Below, one piece after another: positions 1 through 10,044 of a stretch of 64,000 nucleotides of DNA. The DNA is taken from assembly GCA_016125495.1 (NCBI GenBank), contig WGLQ01000027.1, forward strand, positions 108,583-172,582, read 5' to 3'. The position numbers were made by a program, and so were the translations under genes. Position 1 is the stretch's first letter, and each line of letters begins with the position of its first letter. This DNA comes from Hyphomicrobiales bacterium. Its GTDB lineage: Bacteria > Pseudomonadota > Alphaproteobacteria > Rhizobiales > RI-29. The notes under the pieces are model-generated. The model did not search any database and had not been told where the DNA came from. It saw nothing but the letters and a program-made list of their open reading frames with translations.

Positions 1-26
1 GGGGCGCGACAGCGTGCCGGCGCCCC

Positions 27-785
27 TCACGCCCTGAAGTCACTGCCCTCGTCATCGAGGATGCCCATGATTTCGCGGAGGTGGTTCTCCGGCCCATTCT
101 CGTAGGTCATCCATTGTTGCATGGTCTTGCGCGCGACCTCGTCACTGACGACGAGCAACTCGCGCCCGGTCATGTAGGCCGTCACGAGCGTCTCGGCCGC
201 CCGCTCGAAATAGTAGAGATCGTCGAACGCCCAGGCGACGTTCGGCCCCGAGACCATGACACCGTGGTTGCCCATGACGAGGATCGGCTTGTCGCCGAAC
301 CGGCCGCACACCCGCTCGGCCTCATCGCCCATTCCCATCCCGTCGTAACCGTCGTCGAAGGCGAGGCGATCGTAGAACCGCATCGTGTTCTGGTCGATCG
401 GCGGCATGCCCGGGTCCTTCAGTGTCGCCAGCACCGTGGCGTACTTGGAATGCACGTGCATGACGCAGCGCGCCTCGCGGCTGCGCCGGTGGATCGCCCC
501 GTGCAATGCCCAGGCCGTGACATCCGGCGCGTCGGGCCGGTCCATGGTCTTGGGGTCGTTCGCATCGAGCAGGATGAGGTCGGACGCGCGGATCCGCGAG
601 AAGTGCCGATTGCACGGGTTCATGAGGAACTTCGTGCCATCGTCGTTGACGGCCAGCGAGAAGTGGTTGGCCACCCCCTCGTGCATGTTGAGCCGGGCCA
701 CCCAGCGGAACGTGGCGGCGAGCTGGCAACGCTGCTCGTGGTAGGGATCGTTGTGGTGGAGTTGTGCGACGTGCAGAACCGACAT
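27..785 (-). CDS. Class II aldolase/adducin family protein
   Basis: The 252-residue product matches the zinc-dependent class II aldolase/adducin fold in length and motifs. It has an HVH pair (in CVMHVHSKYATVL) expected to bind the metal and a later GNHGVMVSG segment with the third histidine. Members split or epimerise phosphorylated sugars or act on small hydroxy-acids; the substrate here cannot be read from sequence. The N-terminal region (LAATFRWVARLNMHEGVANHFSL) is typical of the proteobacterial 'class II aldolase/adducin' group rather than of FucA or AraD. The gene is divergent from the HAD hydrolase that starts 114 bp away, and the two may share a control region. Confidence 0.88.
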   Translation of the reverse strand: MSVLHVAQLHHNDPYHEQRCQLAATFRWVARLNMHEGVANHFSLAVNDDGTKFLMNPCNRHFSRIRASDLILLDANDPKTMDRPDAPDVTAWALHGAIHRRSREARCVMHVHSKYATVLATLKDPGMPPIDQNTMRFYDRLAFDDGYDGMGMGDEAERVCGRFGDKPILVMGNHGVMVSGPNVAWAFDDLYYFERAAETLVTAYMTGRELLVVSDEVARKTMQQWMTYENGPENHLREIMGILDDEGSDFRA

Positions 786-899
786 GGTGCTCCTCTATCG
801 GGTTGCGCCTCGGATTCCACTTCAGCTTTACCCGGCCCGGCCGATAAAGCAAAGTCCGCCCCGAACGCCGCCAACGCCCCAGACACCCGAGAGGACGCC

Positions 900-1631
900 A
901 TGCCCCGCAAGCTCACCGACTTCAAGGTCCTGACCTTCGACTGCTACGGCACCCTGATCGACTGGGAGAGCGGCATGTTCACCGCCCTTGCGTCGCTGAC
1001 CTCGCGACTGCCGACCCCCCTCTCGCGCGATGCCATCCTCGAAGCGCACGCCCGCCACGAGAGCGCCCAGCAGGCCGACACGCCCGCGATGCGCTATTCC
1101 GAGCTGCTTGCCGTGGTCTATGCGCGCCTTGCCGCCGAATGGGGGCTGACGATCACCAACGCCGAGGCCGCCGCCTACGGCTCTTCGGTCGGCAACTGGC
1201 CGGCCTTTCCCGACAGCGCCGGCGCGCTGAAGGACCTCCAGAAGCACTTCAAGCTGGTGATCCTCTCGAACGTCGACCGGGCGAGCTTTGCCCGCTCGAA
1301 CGAGAAGCTCGGCGTCACTTTCGATGCCATCGTGACCGCCGAGGACGTCGGCGCCTACAAGCCCTCGGACCTCAACTTCGACGAACTGCTGCGCACGATC
1401 ACGGCGATGGGCCTGACGAAGGGCGACATACTGCACACCGCCGAGAGCCTCTTTCACGACCACGTGCCGGCCGCCCGCCATGGCCTCGCGCGTTGCTGGA
1501 TCCATCGCCGTCACGCCCAAGGCGGTTTCGGCGCGACCCGCCCCGTCGACAACGCCCCCGACGTCGACTTCCGCTTCACCAGCATGCGCGAGATGGCGGA
1601 TGCCGTGGCGAAGGAAGCCGCGGCGGGGTAA
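900..1631 (+). CDS. HAD-superfamily hydrolase, (S)-2-haloacid dehalogenase type II-like
   Basis: The product has 243 residues. Motif I is FDCYGTLIDW near residue 13 with the nucleophilic Asp. A Ser-Asn of motif II is in ILSNVD, and the motif III Lys is in AYKPS. The cap region and length fit the type II haloacid dehalogenase branch, which hydrolyses 2-haloacids or small phosphoesters; the substrate is not known here. The ATG at 900 is chosen because motif I follows it directly. An open frame extends upstream to 81 but is only the complement of the aldolase gene. The C-terminus is complete (DVDFRFTSMREMADAVAKE). Confidence 0.88.
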   Translation: MPRKLTDFKVLTFDCYGTLIDWESGMFTALASLTSRLPTPLSRDAILEAHARHESAQQADTPAMRYSELLAVVYARLAAEWGLTITNAEAAAYGSSVGNWPAFPDSAGALKDLQKHFKLVILSNVDRASFARSNEKLGVTFDAIVTAEDVGAYKPSDLNFDELLRTITAMGLTKGDILHTAESLFHDHVPAARHGLARCWIHRRHAQGGFGATRPVDNAPDVDFRFTSMREMADAVAKEAAAG

Positions 1632-1988
1632 GGGGAGGGGAGTGGGTTGGGTCGTTCAAACGTGGGCTTGTGGGGAAACGATACTGAACGGCTGAATTGC
1701 GTTAATAAATCGTACAAAGAGGCAAGCACCCGAAGTGGGCATTGGTGCTTTGCGTCTTTTATGCAGTTTGTGCATTCTCTCGATATCCACAGTTGGTGCA
1801 CTTCAGCCTTTGGCAACAACACGCGAGCCACTCCAAAGAGCGCATATGATCACCTCAACAATCCATGTTGACAAGCGCTTCCCGGGACCTCAAACAAGCC
1901 CCCGTCGCGACTGATTGATGGCTGGCGCTCTGCGCCAGCTCATATCCTGTCGACGTTTGACGCTCAATTGACGGCGATAATCGTTCAG
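1632..1988. other. AT-richer intergenic stretch, no gene seen
   Basis: From about 1660 the base composition drops sharply below the surrounding coding DNA and stays low through the channel gene to about 2700. I see no protein or RNA gene here. A GATAAT box at 1976-1981 has TTGACG 13 bp upstream (1957-1962). That spacing is too short for a standard sigma-70 promoter, so a promoter call is only a weak possibility. Confidence 0.5.
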
Positions 1989-2582
1989 ATGGAATGTGAT
2001 GACGATATGAACACGCGCAGACTAAGGCGCCTGCTGAAATGTTGTAAATTTCTATTTAGAACAATTATTGGAGGCAATCGTCTGCTCGCCTTTGTTTTTT
2101 ATCTTTCCGTATTTTCATCCGTATTTTGGGCGATCTTGTTTTGGGAGCACTACGAGAAACTTCCCATGCATCTAGACAAAGCATGCGAGTCGACAGTCGA
2201 CAGCGGCCTTGCTGGTTGGAATCGACTCGTGTGGTTTGCTGCAACGATTGCAATCGCTTTCAGCTTGGCATCCGGGTCCAGCAAGAAATTTTATGGACTT
2301 TCTGTGGCTTATTACGTTCCCTGGATTGTAGTTTTCATAAATGCGCAAATGTTTACGACATATATTCAATATGGGATTGTGTCGTCATCTGGCGATCCGG
2401 TGACCGCCTCCGACGTTCTCTATTTTACAATAATAACTTTTACAACGGTGGGCTTCGGAGACTTTCAACCGTGCCCGGCTGCTCGGCTATTTGCAGCACT
2501 CCACGGCTTCTTCGGAATTATCTGCGCGGCGTTGATAGCTATTTCATTGTCCAAGGCCGCCGATTCCACAAAGAATACTTGA
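1989..2582 (+). CDS. Two-TM-type potassium channel protein
   Basis: The predicted protein has about 197 residues with at least four hydrophobic segments. A pore loop near the C-terminus carries the K+ selectivity-filter signature TTVGFGDF, preceded by a pore helix (DVLYFTIITF) and followed by a last membrane helix (FFGIICAALIAISL). It should sit in the inner membrane and conduct K+. No RCK/TrkA cytoplasmic domain is fused. The start is uncertain: a TTG at 1968 and an ATG at 2007 are in frame, and none has a clear ribosome binding site. The AT-rich codon use is unlike the neighbours, which points to horizontal acquisition. Confidence 0.8.
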   Translation: MECDDDMNTRRLRRLLKCCKFLFRTIIGGNRLLAFVFYLSVFSSVFWAILFWEHYEKLPMHLDKACESTVDSGLAGWNRLVWFAATIAIAFSLASGSSKKFYGLSVAYYVPWIVVFINAQMFTTYIQYGIVSSSGDPVTASDVLYFTIITFTTVGFGDFQPCPAARLFAALHGFFGIICAALIAISLSKAADSTKNT

Positions 2583-2765
2583 CCTACACCTCCAAAAATT
2601 GCGCCACGCTTGTTCGATTGCAGATGACTCGCAGGGATCGCGTTCACAAATCTCCACACAACGCATTAGGTTTGCTCAGCGTTGCAGCATATGCTCAGTT
2701 CCGACACGAGTCACCCTCCAGCCCATCCCCGGCTCGATCGCAATGCGAGCCCTCCCCACTCCCCC

Positions 2766-3203
2766 TCAAAAACTGACGCACGAGGCGCTGTCGATGCGCA
2801 TCACCGAGTCCTGCCGGAACGCGGCCTTGTAGGCCGTGCGGATGGCTTCGATGCGCGCCTCGGCGTCAGCCGAGGGTCGATAGAGGATGATGACGAGGCG
2901 CGATAATTCCCTGACGATCACCTGCTCGGAATTGCGCCACTGGCCATAGCCCGAAAGGATCGTGAGCCCGTCCGGAAAGCGCGGCGTCACCTCGCGCCCG
3001 ACGAAATCGAACCACTCGGCATCGGTCACCTCGGGGCCACCCGCTCGCGACATCCCGAAATAAAGCTCGAGCCGCGCCATCGACGCCGCGTCGGCGGGGC
3101 AGGTGAAGCCTGGCGCGATGGAAAAGCCGCCCTCTTTGGCATCCGCCGGCAGGCCGCCGGCAAAGGCAAGGACAGTGAGGATCGAGAGGATCGGGTTACG
3201 CAT
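2766..3203 (-). CDS. DUF3574-family secreted protein
   Basis: The product has 145 residues. It begins with a probable signal peptide (MRNPILSILTVLAFAGGLPADA). The mature part matches the DUF3574 pattern: LYFGMSR, then VTDAEWFDFV, then VTPRFPDGLTILSGYGQW. The function of this family is unknown and the protein is probably periplasmic. The ATG at 3203 is preferred to one at 3242 because it places the signal peptide at the N-terminus. It lies downstream of, and on the same strand as, a small membrane-protein gene 81 bp away. Confidence 0.8.
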   Translation of the reverse strand: MRNPILSILTVLAFAGGLPADAKEGGFSIAPGFTCPADAASMARLELYFGMSRAGGPEVTDAEWFDFVGREVTPRFPDGLTILSGYGQWRNSEQVIVRELSRLVIILYRPSADAEARIEAIRTAYKAAFRQDSVMRIDSASCVSF

Positions 3204-3284
3204 GGAACTTGTCCGGCTCTGGCATGGATCGATCGACCGCATCGGCAGTTTGCTCTGGCAGCTTTGGCGCGAAACGAAAAGCGA

Positions 3285-3809
3285 TCACGGCTTCGGCGGC
3301 GGCGCCAGCCGCTGCCGCCGGCCCGCAGCCAACCATACCCCGGAGACGACGACCAGCCCCGAGACCCCGACCGTGAGGCCGACCACGGCCAGCGCCAGCA
3401 TCGTCCACCAGCGCTCGGGTGCGATCGGCTCGGGTGCCAGCGCGTGGCCGACCGTGGTCCACGCCGCGATGCCACCGACGCCGAGACCCCCGAGCGCGAC
3501 CACCCAAGCCGCCGAGAGAGCGGCCGTGCGGGCCCGCGAAGCCAGCGGCCACCATGCCGCCAGCCGCCGCGCGAGCCACGAAGCGAGCGCCAGCGCCGGC
3601 ATCCCGAGCACGATGAGCCCGCCCGCATCGATCAGAACCGTCATGACGTGGTCGGCGAACCCCTGGCCGTGATGCTCGCCGACATGGGCCGCGGCCGGCC
3701 CGGCCGCCGATAGCACCATCATCGCTGCTGCGAGCCCCGCACCGAACCACACTGCGAGCCATGCGCGGTGTGCACGCCTGCTCCGCCACGCACCCGCCCG
3801 TTCCAGCAT
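3285..3809 (-). CDS. Predicted four-helix membrane protein
   Basis: The 174-residue product shows four hydrophobic stretches, at roughly residues 15-40, 54-82, 97-118 and 137-160. A His-rich loop (HVGEHHGQGFADH) follows the first helix. I do not recognise the family. This frame is chosen over two overlapping Arg-rich open frames because only it gives well-formed membrane segments. Possible metal binding by the His-rich loop is speculation. It probably forms a short operon with the DUF3574 gene downstream. Confidence 0.62.
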   Translation of the reverse strand: MLERAGAWRSRRAHRAWLAVWFGAGLAAAMMVLSAAGPAAAHVGEHHGQGFADHVMTVLIDAGGLIVLGMPALALASWLARRLAAWWPLASRARTAALSAAWVVALGGLGVGGIAAWTTVGHALAPEPIAPERWWTMLALAVVGLTVGVSGLVVVSGVWLAAGRRQRLAPPPKP

Positions 3810-3892
3810 CGTGTCGACCTCGTCCTCGTCATCGTGATAGTGAGCCCCACGCTCTCCCCTCTCGAGGCGACGTGGAGCGCCAGGGGAGAAAC

Positions 3893-4855
3893 ATGACCGA
3901 TACGGCAGGCGAGGCCGGCGGAAAAGCGCTTGACCCGGACGCTTCGGCGCCCCGCTCCCAGCGCCTCGGCGTGCTCCTGGCCGTCGCCACCACCTTCGTG
4001 TTCACGATCCAGGACGTCCTGACCAAACTCCTCATCGTCGATTATCCGGTGACCCAGCTGCTGCTGGTGCGCTTCTGGATATTCGCCACCTTCATGGTCG
4101 CCATGCTGCTCGCGACCCGCGGCCTTGCCGGTCTGAAAGCGGCCGCCAACGCCAACCGGCCGGGCCTGCAGATCGCCCGCTCCGTGCTCCTTCTCGTCGA
4201 GATCGGACTCTTTGCCTCAGCGCTCTATTTCCTCGGCCTCGCGGAACTGCACGCCATCCTCGCCGTCGCCCCCCTCATCGCAACGGCACTCGCCCGCCCG
4301 CTGCTCGGCGAAAAGGTCGGCTGGCGGCGCTATCTGGCGGTCGCCGTCGGCTTCGTCGGCGCCCTCGTCATCATCCGGCCCGGCACCGGCGTCTTCGGCA
4401 TCGGCTCGGTGATCGCGCTCGCGACGTGCTTTTCCTGGGCGCTCTACAATCTGCTGACGCGTCTCACCATGCGCACCGACGGCATGGAGACGGGGCTGCT
4501 CTATACCGGCGTCATCGCGGCGCTCGCCGTCACGCCCTTCGGCATCGGCGACTGGCGGCCCATGACCGGGGACGCCTGGACGCTGCTGATCGCCCTCTCG
4601 CTGACGGCGATCGGCGGCCATGGCCTGCTGATGCTGGCCCTGCGCCATGCCGACGCCTCGGTCATCCAGCCACTGCTCTATATGATGCTGGTCTGGGCCA
4701 CGCTGTTCGGCTTTGTCATCTTCAGCGAATTGCCGGACCTCTGGACCGTGGTCGGCGCGGTCATCGTCGTGGCAAGCGGACTGTTCGTCATCTGGCGTGA
4801 GCACCAGCTCGCCCGCCGGCAAGCGCGCCAGCCAACGCCAGCGACGGCGGACTGA
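3893..4855 (+). CDS. EamA/DMT-superfamily transporter
   Basis: The 320-residue inner-membrane protein has about ten transmembrane helices and the internal duplication of the drug/metabolite transporter superfamily. Typical motifs are FVFTIQDVLTKLL in helix 1 and ARPLLGEKVGWRRYLAVAVG at the end of the first repeat. It probably exports a small metabolite; the substrate cannot be predicted. The ATG at 3893 follows a strong CAGGGGAGAAAC ribosome binding site, so the longer frame from 3761 is rejected. It is convergent with ccr. Two further EamA genes lie at 53-55 kb. Confidence 0.88.
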   Translation: MTDTAGEAGGKALDPDASAPRSQRLGVLLAVATTFVFTIQDVLTKLLIVDYPVTQLLLVRFWIFATFMVAMLLATRGLAGLKAAANANRPGLQIARSVLLLVEIGLFASALYFLGLAELHAILAVAPLIATALARPLLGEKVGWRRYLAVAVGFVGALVIIRPGTGVFGIGSVIALATCFSWALYNLLTRLTMRTDGMETGLLYTGVIAALAVTPFGIGDWRPMTGDAWTLLIALSLTAIGGHGLLMLALRHADASVIQPLLYMMLVWATLFGFVIFSELPDLWTVVGAVIVVASGLFVIWREHQLARRQARQPTPATAD

Positions 4856-4905
4856 TCACCCGCCGCCTCGTCTGGTCGGCTCGCCGCCGGATCGGAGCCG
4901 GCCCC

Positions 4906-6210
<1,305 letters not shown>

Positions 6211-6407
6211 CGTGTTCGCCCTTGTCCCATTCCGTCATCCGGCCCGCAATTCACCGGTTGCGGGTCGAATGACAGGTTTTCGCATTGCAATAACGATTTC
6301 AAGAGAATTCCGCAGTGCAGCATGCCACCCGAAGGAGGGGGGAGCCCCTTGGATAGGGCCATGTTCGCGGCAGGCACATCCGCGCCCACCCTCGAAACGT
6401 GGGACGT

Positions 6408-6551
6408 CTAGAAACAACCGGCCAGCGTCGCCATGAGCCGCTTGAAGAACAGCACTTCGGCGTAGCGCACCTGCAGGATGGCCGCGACCAGGGCCAGCGC
6501 GACCGCACCGACAACAGCAACACCCACAACTAGCTTGTCGCCTCGGCTCAT
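6408..6551 (-). CDS. Small single-pass membrane protein (47 aa)
   Basis: The 47-residue product has one hydrophobic helix (KLVVGVAVVGAVALALVAAIL) and a short C-terminal tail ending in AGCF. I do not recognise it. It lies just downstream of the SCO1-type gene on the same strand, so it could be part of a respiratory-chain assembly operon. That is inference from position only. Confidence 0.5.
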   Translation of the reverse strand: MSRGDKLVVGVAVVGAVALALVAAILQVRYAEVLFFKRLMATLAGCF

Positions 6552-6665
6552 GCTCTCGTTCCATGGCCTGCGGGGCCGCCCACCGGCAGAGCCCTTCGGC
6601 AAGGCGCCTGCCCGGTGGATATTGCCCACCCGGCGCCGCACCCGCAATCGTCCCATCGGACCGCC

Positions 6666-7313
6666 TCACGATCCCCCGTGGAGGAGGCGTCGCAATTTTG
6701 CGAGCGCCCCTTCGGCCGACTCGCCGAGCCCGATGATGGCGTGGTATCGGCCCGTCGCATCGAGCAGATAGACTCCGGCGGAATGGTCGATGGTGTAGTC
6801 GGCCGCCGAACCTTCCAGAACGACCTTGCGATATGTCACGCGAAAGCTCCGCGCGGCCGCTTCGGTGACCTCGGGGCCGGCGTGGAGTCCGACGATCCGC
6901 TCGTCGAAAGCAGCAAGGTAGTCCCGAAAGCCGCTGGCATCGCCCTGCGGCACATCGCGTTGGGGATCGAGCGTCACCGCATACCAATCGATCCGTCCGG
7001 CGTCCGAACCGAGTGCCGCCATCCATCCCGCCATGTCGGCGAGCGTCGTCGGGCAGACGTCCGGGCAATGCGTGAAGACGAATGTGACGACCGAAGCCCG
7101 CCCACGGAGCGCCGCCTCGTCGACCCGCCTGCCGTCCGTGGTCAGATGGTCGAGTTTGGGCCGGATGGCTGGCTCGCGGGCCGTCAGGTCGGCGATCCGA
7201 TTGCCGAGAGCAGCAACGAGACCAGGCTGGTGGAACGAGACGAGCGCGAGCCCGACGGCCACCCCGACCGCGCTGCCGACGCCCAAAGCGCGCACGCGCG
7301 CCCACCTCGGCAC
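6666..7313 (-). CDS. SCO1/SenC/PrrC-family copper chaperone
   Basis: The product (about 215 residues) is a membrane-anchored thioredoxin-fold protein. After one N-terminal helix it has the copper-binding CPDVCP motif (in FTHCPDVCPTTLADM) and the distal His in TIDHSAGVYLLD. Family members deliver copper to the CuA site of cytochrome c oxidase or act as thiol-disulfide proteins in the periplasm. The start is uncertain: a GTG at 7313 sits five bases after GGGGAGG, while an in-frame GTG at 7331 would add six residues. No cytochrome oxidase genes are in the window. Confidence 0.88.
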   Translation of the reverse strand: MPRWARVRALGVGSAVGVAVGLALVSFHQPGLVAALGNRIADLTAREPAIRPKLDHLTTDGRRVDEAALRGRASVVTFVFTHCPDVCPTTLADMAGWMAALGSDAGRIDWYAVTLDPQRDVPQGDASGFRDYLAAFDERIVGLHAGPEVTEAAARSFRVTYRKVVLEGSAADYTIDHSAGVYLLDATGRYHAIIGLGESAEGALAKLRRLLHGGS

Positions 7314-7423
7314 GGCCACCTCCCCTCGCACCTACGTCCGCTGCGACCCCGATATCCGGCGACCCGCATTCGATGGCACGCAAGGCCGCTTTCGGCAACT
7401 CGCGACGCACGCGAGCCGCCGGC

Positions 7424-7750
7424 TCAGGCCTCGACCATCAACGGCTCGGCCGGTGCCCGCGCATCCAGCAACGACATGTCGATGTCCGCCTCGAGCAGGA
7501 AGACGCCGACCCGGGCACCCGACTGGTGGCGGATTTCGACCGGACCGCGGAATTCCAGCACTTCGATCTCGAGTTCGAAGAAGTAGGGCAGCCGCACCAC
7601 GCGATCGAGAACCAGCAAGGCCCCCTTTTGGGAAACGTTGCGCACCATGCAGGCGATTGCCGGAAGCCCCCGCACCCTCACCCAGCCGTGCAGGCTGGTG
7701 GTGCGACGGCCGAAGCGGCGGCGGTCCCTGCGCGCGCGAGCTGTGCTCAT
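7424..7750 (-). CDS. PilZ-domain protein
   Basis: The 108-residue single-domain protein has the two PilZ signatures: an Arg-rich start (RDRRRFGRRTT) resembling RxxxR, and NVSQKGALL matching (D/N)xSxxG. PilZ domains bind cyclic di-GMP and alter motility, exopolysaccharide or adhesion, so this is a probable c-di-GMP receptor whose partner is unknown. It is divergent from ecm across about 200 bp. Confidence 0.8.
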   Translation of the reverse strand: MSTARARRDRRRFGRRTTSLHGWVRVRGLPAIACMVRNVSQKGALLVLDRVVRLPYFFELEIEVLEFRGPVEIRHQSGARVGVFLLEADIDMSLLDARAPAEPLMVEA

Positions 7751-7951
7751 CGCTTCATCCTCATGACAGATGCAGCTCCGGCACCTCTTCCACCGGACAA
7801 GAACCTTACACTACACGGAACAACTGACTGGCCCGTTAACCGGTTCGGTACGATCGTCGCGATCACCCCACCCCGCACGATCACGGCTTTTGCATTGCAG
7901 CAAGATCTGGCTAGAGTCGCCCGACGGCCAATCAGCAGAACAGGCAAGACC

Positions 7952-9973
7952 ATGGCGGACGACAGGCGCGCGAACACGAAGGATCGATCCGAGGGCAGCT
8001 TGTCATCGCCCCGGCGTGACGAGCCATGGCTCATCCGCACCTACTCCGGCCACTCGACGGCCGCGGCATCCAATGCCCTCTATCGCTCAAATCTGGCCAA
8101 GGGCCAGACCGGCCTCTCTGTGGCCTTCGATCTGCCGACCCAGACCGGCTACGACGCCGACCACGCGCTCGCGCGTGGCGAGGTCGGCAAGGTCGGCGTG
8201 CCCATCGGCCATCTCGGCGACATGCGCACGCTGTTCGAGGGCATCCCACTCGCGCGCATGAACACCTCGATGACCATCAACGCGACGGCCCCCTGGCTGC
8301 TCGCCCTCTACATCGCTGCCGCCGACGACCAGGGCGCCGACCGCAAGGCGCTCTCCGGCACCGTCCAGAACGACATCATCAAGGAATATCTCTCTCGCGG
8401 CACCTACGTCTTCCCGCCGGCTCCCTCGCTGCGGCTGATCAAGGACGTGATCTGCTACACCTGCCGGGAGGTGCCGAGCTGGAACCCGACGAACGTCTGC
8501 TCCTATCACCTCCAGGAGGCGGGTGCGACGCCGGAGCAGGAATTGGCCTACGCACTCGCCACCGCGATCGCCGTGCTCGACACCGTGCGCGCCTCGGGTG
8601 AGGTGACACAGGCGGAATTCCCCGCCGTGGTCGGCCGCATTTCTTTCTTCGTCAACGCGGGCCTGAGATTCGTCACCGAGACCTGCAAGATGCGCGCCTT
8701 CACCGAACTCTGGGACGAGATCACCCGTGAGCGCTACGGTGTCGCGGATGAAAAGCATCGTCGCTTCCGCTACGGCGTGCAGGTCAACTCCCTCGGCCTC
8801 ACCGAGCAGCAGCCGGAGAACAACGTCTACCGCATCCTCCTCGAGATGCTGGCCGTGACGCTCTCCAAGGGCGCCCGCGCCCGCGCCGTCCAGCTCCCCG
8901 CCTGGAACGAGGCGCTCGGACTGCCGCGCCCCTGGGACCAGCAGTGGTCCATCCGCATGCAGCAGGTCCTCGCCTACGAGACCGACCTCCTCGAATGCGG
9001 CGATATCCTCGAAGGCTCGACCGTCATCGCCGCGCGCGTCGCCGAACTGAAGGCCGAGGCACGGCGCGAACTCGCCGTCATCGAGGAGATGGGCGGCGCG
9101 GTCGCCGCCATCGACTATATGAAGCGCCGCCTCGTCGAGTCGAACAGCGCCCGCCTCGCGCGGATCGAAAGCGGCGAGCAGATCGTGGTCGGCGTCAACC
9201 GCTGGACCGAGACCGAGCCCTCACCGCTCGCCGGTGGCACCGACGCCGCGATCCTCACCGTCCCGGACCACGTCGAGCCCGGACAGATCGCCCGCCTCGA
9301 GGCCTGGCGCGCCGCGCGTGATGCCGCCGCCGTCGCCAGTGCCCTCGCCGACCTCGAGAGCGCCGCGCGCGAGGGGCGAAATATCATGGAGCCCTCGATC
9401 GCCGCCGCCAAGGCCGGAGTGACGACCGGCGAGTGGGGCGCCTGCCTCAGGTCCGTCTTCGGCGAATACCGCGCCCCGACCGGCGTCGGCCAGGCCCGAT
9501 CGGCACCGACGGACGGTCTGGAAGGCGTGCGCACCGCCGTCGAGGCGGCCTCCGCCCGGCTCGGGCGCAGGATCAAATTCTTGGTCGGAAAGCCCGGTCT
9601 CGACGGTCACTCCAACGGCGCCGAGCAGATCGCGGTGCGCGCCCGGGACGCCGGCATGGAGGTCGTCTACGAAGGCATCCGCCTGACGCCCGCCCAGATC
9701 GTCAACGCCGCCCTCGAAGAGAGCGTCCACGTCGTCGGACTTTCCATCCTCTCCGGCAGCCACGTCGCGCTCGCGAGCGAGGTGGTTGACCTCATGCGCC
9801 GGGAGGGCCTCGGCGACGTGCCGGTCATCGTCGGTGGCATCATCCCGCCAGAGGATGCCTCGAGGCTGCGGAGCGCCGGCATCGCGGCGGTCTTCACACC
9901 GAAGGACTACCAGCTGAACGAGATCATGGCCGAGATCGTCCGCCTCGTGGATGGAACGGCCGCCGCGGCGTGA
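7952..9973 (+). CDS. ecm: Ethylmalonyl-CoA mutase (MeaA-type), B12-dependent
   Basis: The 673-residue product is a single-chain acyl-CoA mutase. The N-terminal barrel carries the substrate region (RTYSGHSTAAASNALYRSNL and GLSVAFDLPTQTGYDADH). The C-terminal cobalamin domain has Asp551-x-His553-x-x-Gly556 (in GLDGHSNGAEQIA), with His553 as the axial cobalt ligand. The length and the start of the protein fit MeaA/Ecm, which converts ethylmalonyl-CoA to methylsuccinyl-CoA, rather than the roughly 710-residue methylmalonyl-CoA mutase. The presence of ccr nearby supports the assignment. The ATG at 7952 gives the usual N-terminus; an upstream open frame from 7373 overlaps the PilZ gene and is not credible. 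Confidence 0.93.
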   Translation: MADDRRANTKDRSEGSLSSPRRDEPWLIRTYSGHSTAAASNALYRSNLAKGQTGLSVAFDLPTQTGYDADHALARGEVGKVGVPIGHLGDMRTLFEGIPLARMNTSMTINATAPWLLALYIAAADDQGADRKALSGTVQNDIIKEYLSRGTYVFPPAPSLRLIKDVICYTCREVPSWNPTNVCSYHLQEAGATPEQELAYALATAIAVLDTVRASGEVTQAEFPAVVGRISFFVNAGLRFVTETCKMRAFTELWDEITRERYGVADEKHRRFRYGVQVNSLGLTEQQPENNVYRILLEMLAVTLSKGARARAVQLPAWNEALGLPRPWDQQWSIRMQQVLAYETDLLECGDILEGSTVIAARVAELKAEARRELAVIEEMGGAVAAIDYMKRRLVESNSARLARIESGEQIVVGVNRWTETEPSPLAGGTDAAILTVPDHVEPGQIARLEAWRAARDAAAVASALADLESAAREGRNIMEPSIAAAKAGVTTGEWGACLRSVFGEYRAPTGVGQARSAPTDGLEGVRTAVEAASARLGRRIKFLVGKPGLDGHSNGAEQIAVRARDAGMEVVYEGIRLTPAQIVNAALEESVHVVGLSILSGSHVALASEVVDLMRREGLGDVPVIVGGIIPPEDASRLRSAGIAAVFTPKDYQLNEIMAEIVRLVDGTAAAA

Positions 9974-10044
9974 GCCGCCATGACGCAACCCCGGCGTTGC
10001 CGGCGGGCGATGTCCGTCTGCTTGCCAGGCAAGGAGTTGAAAGC

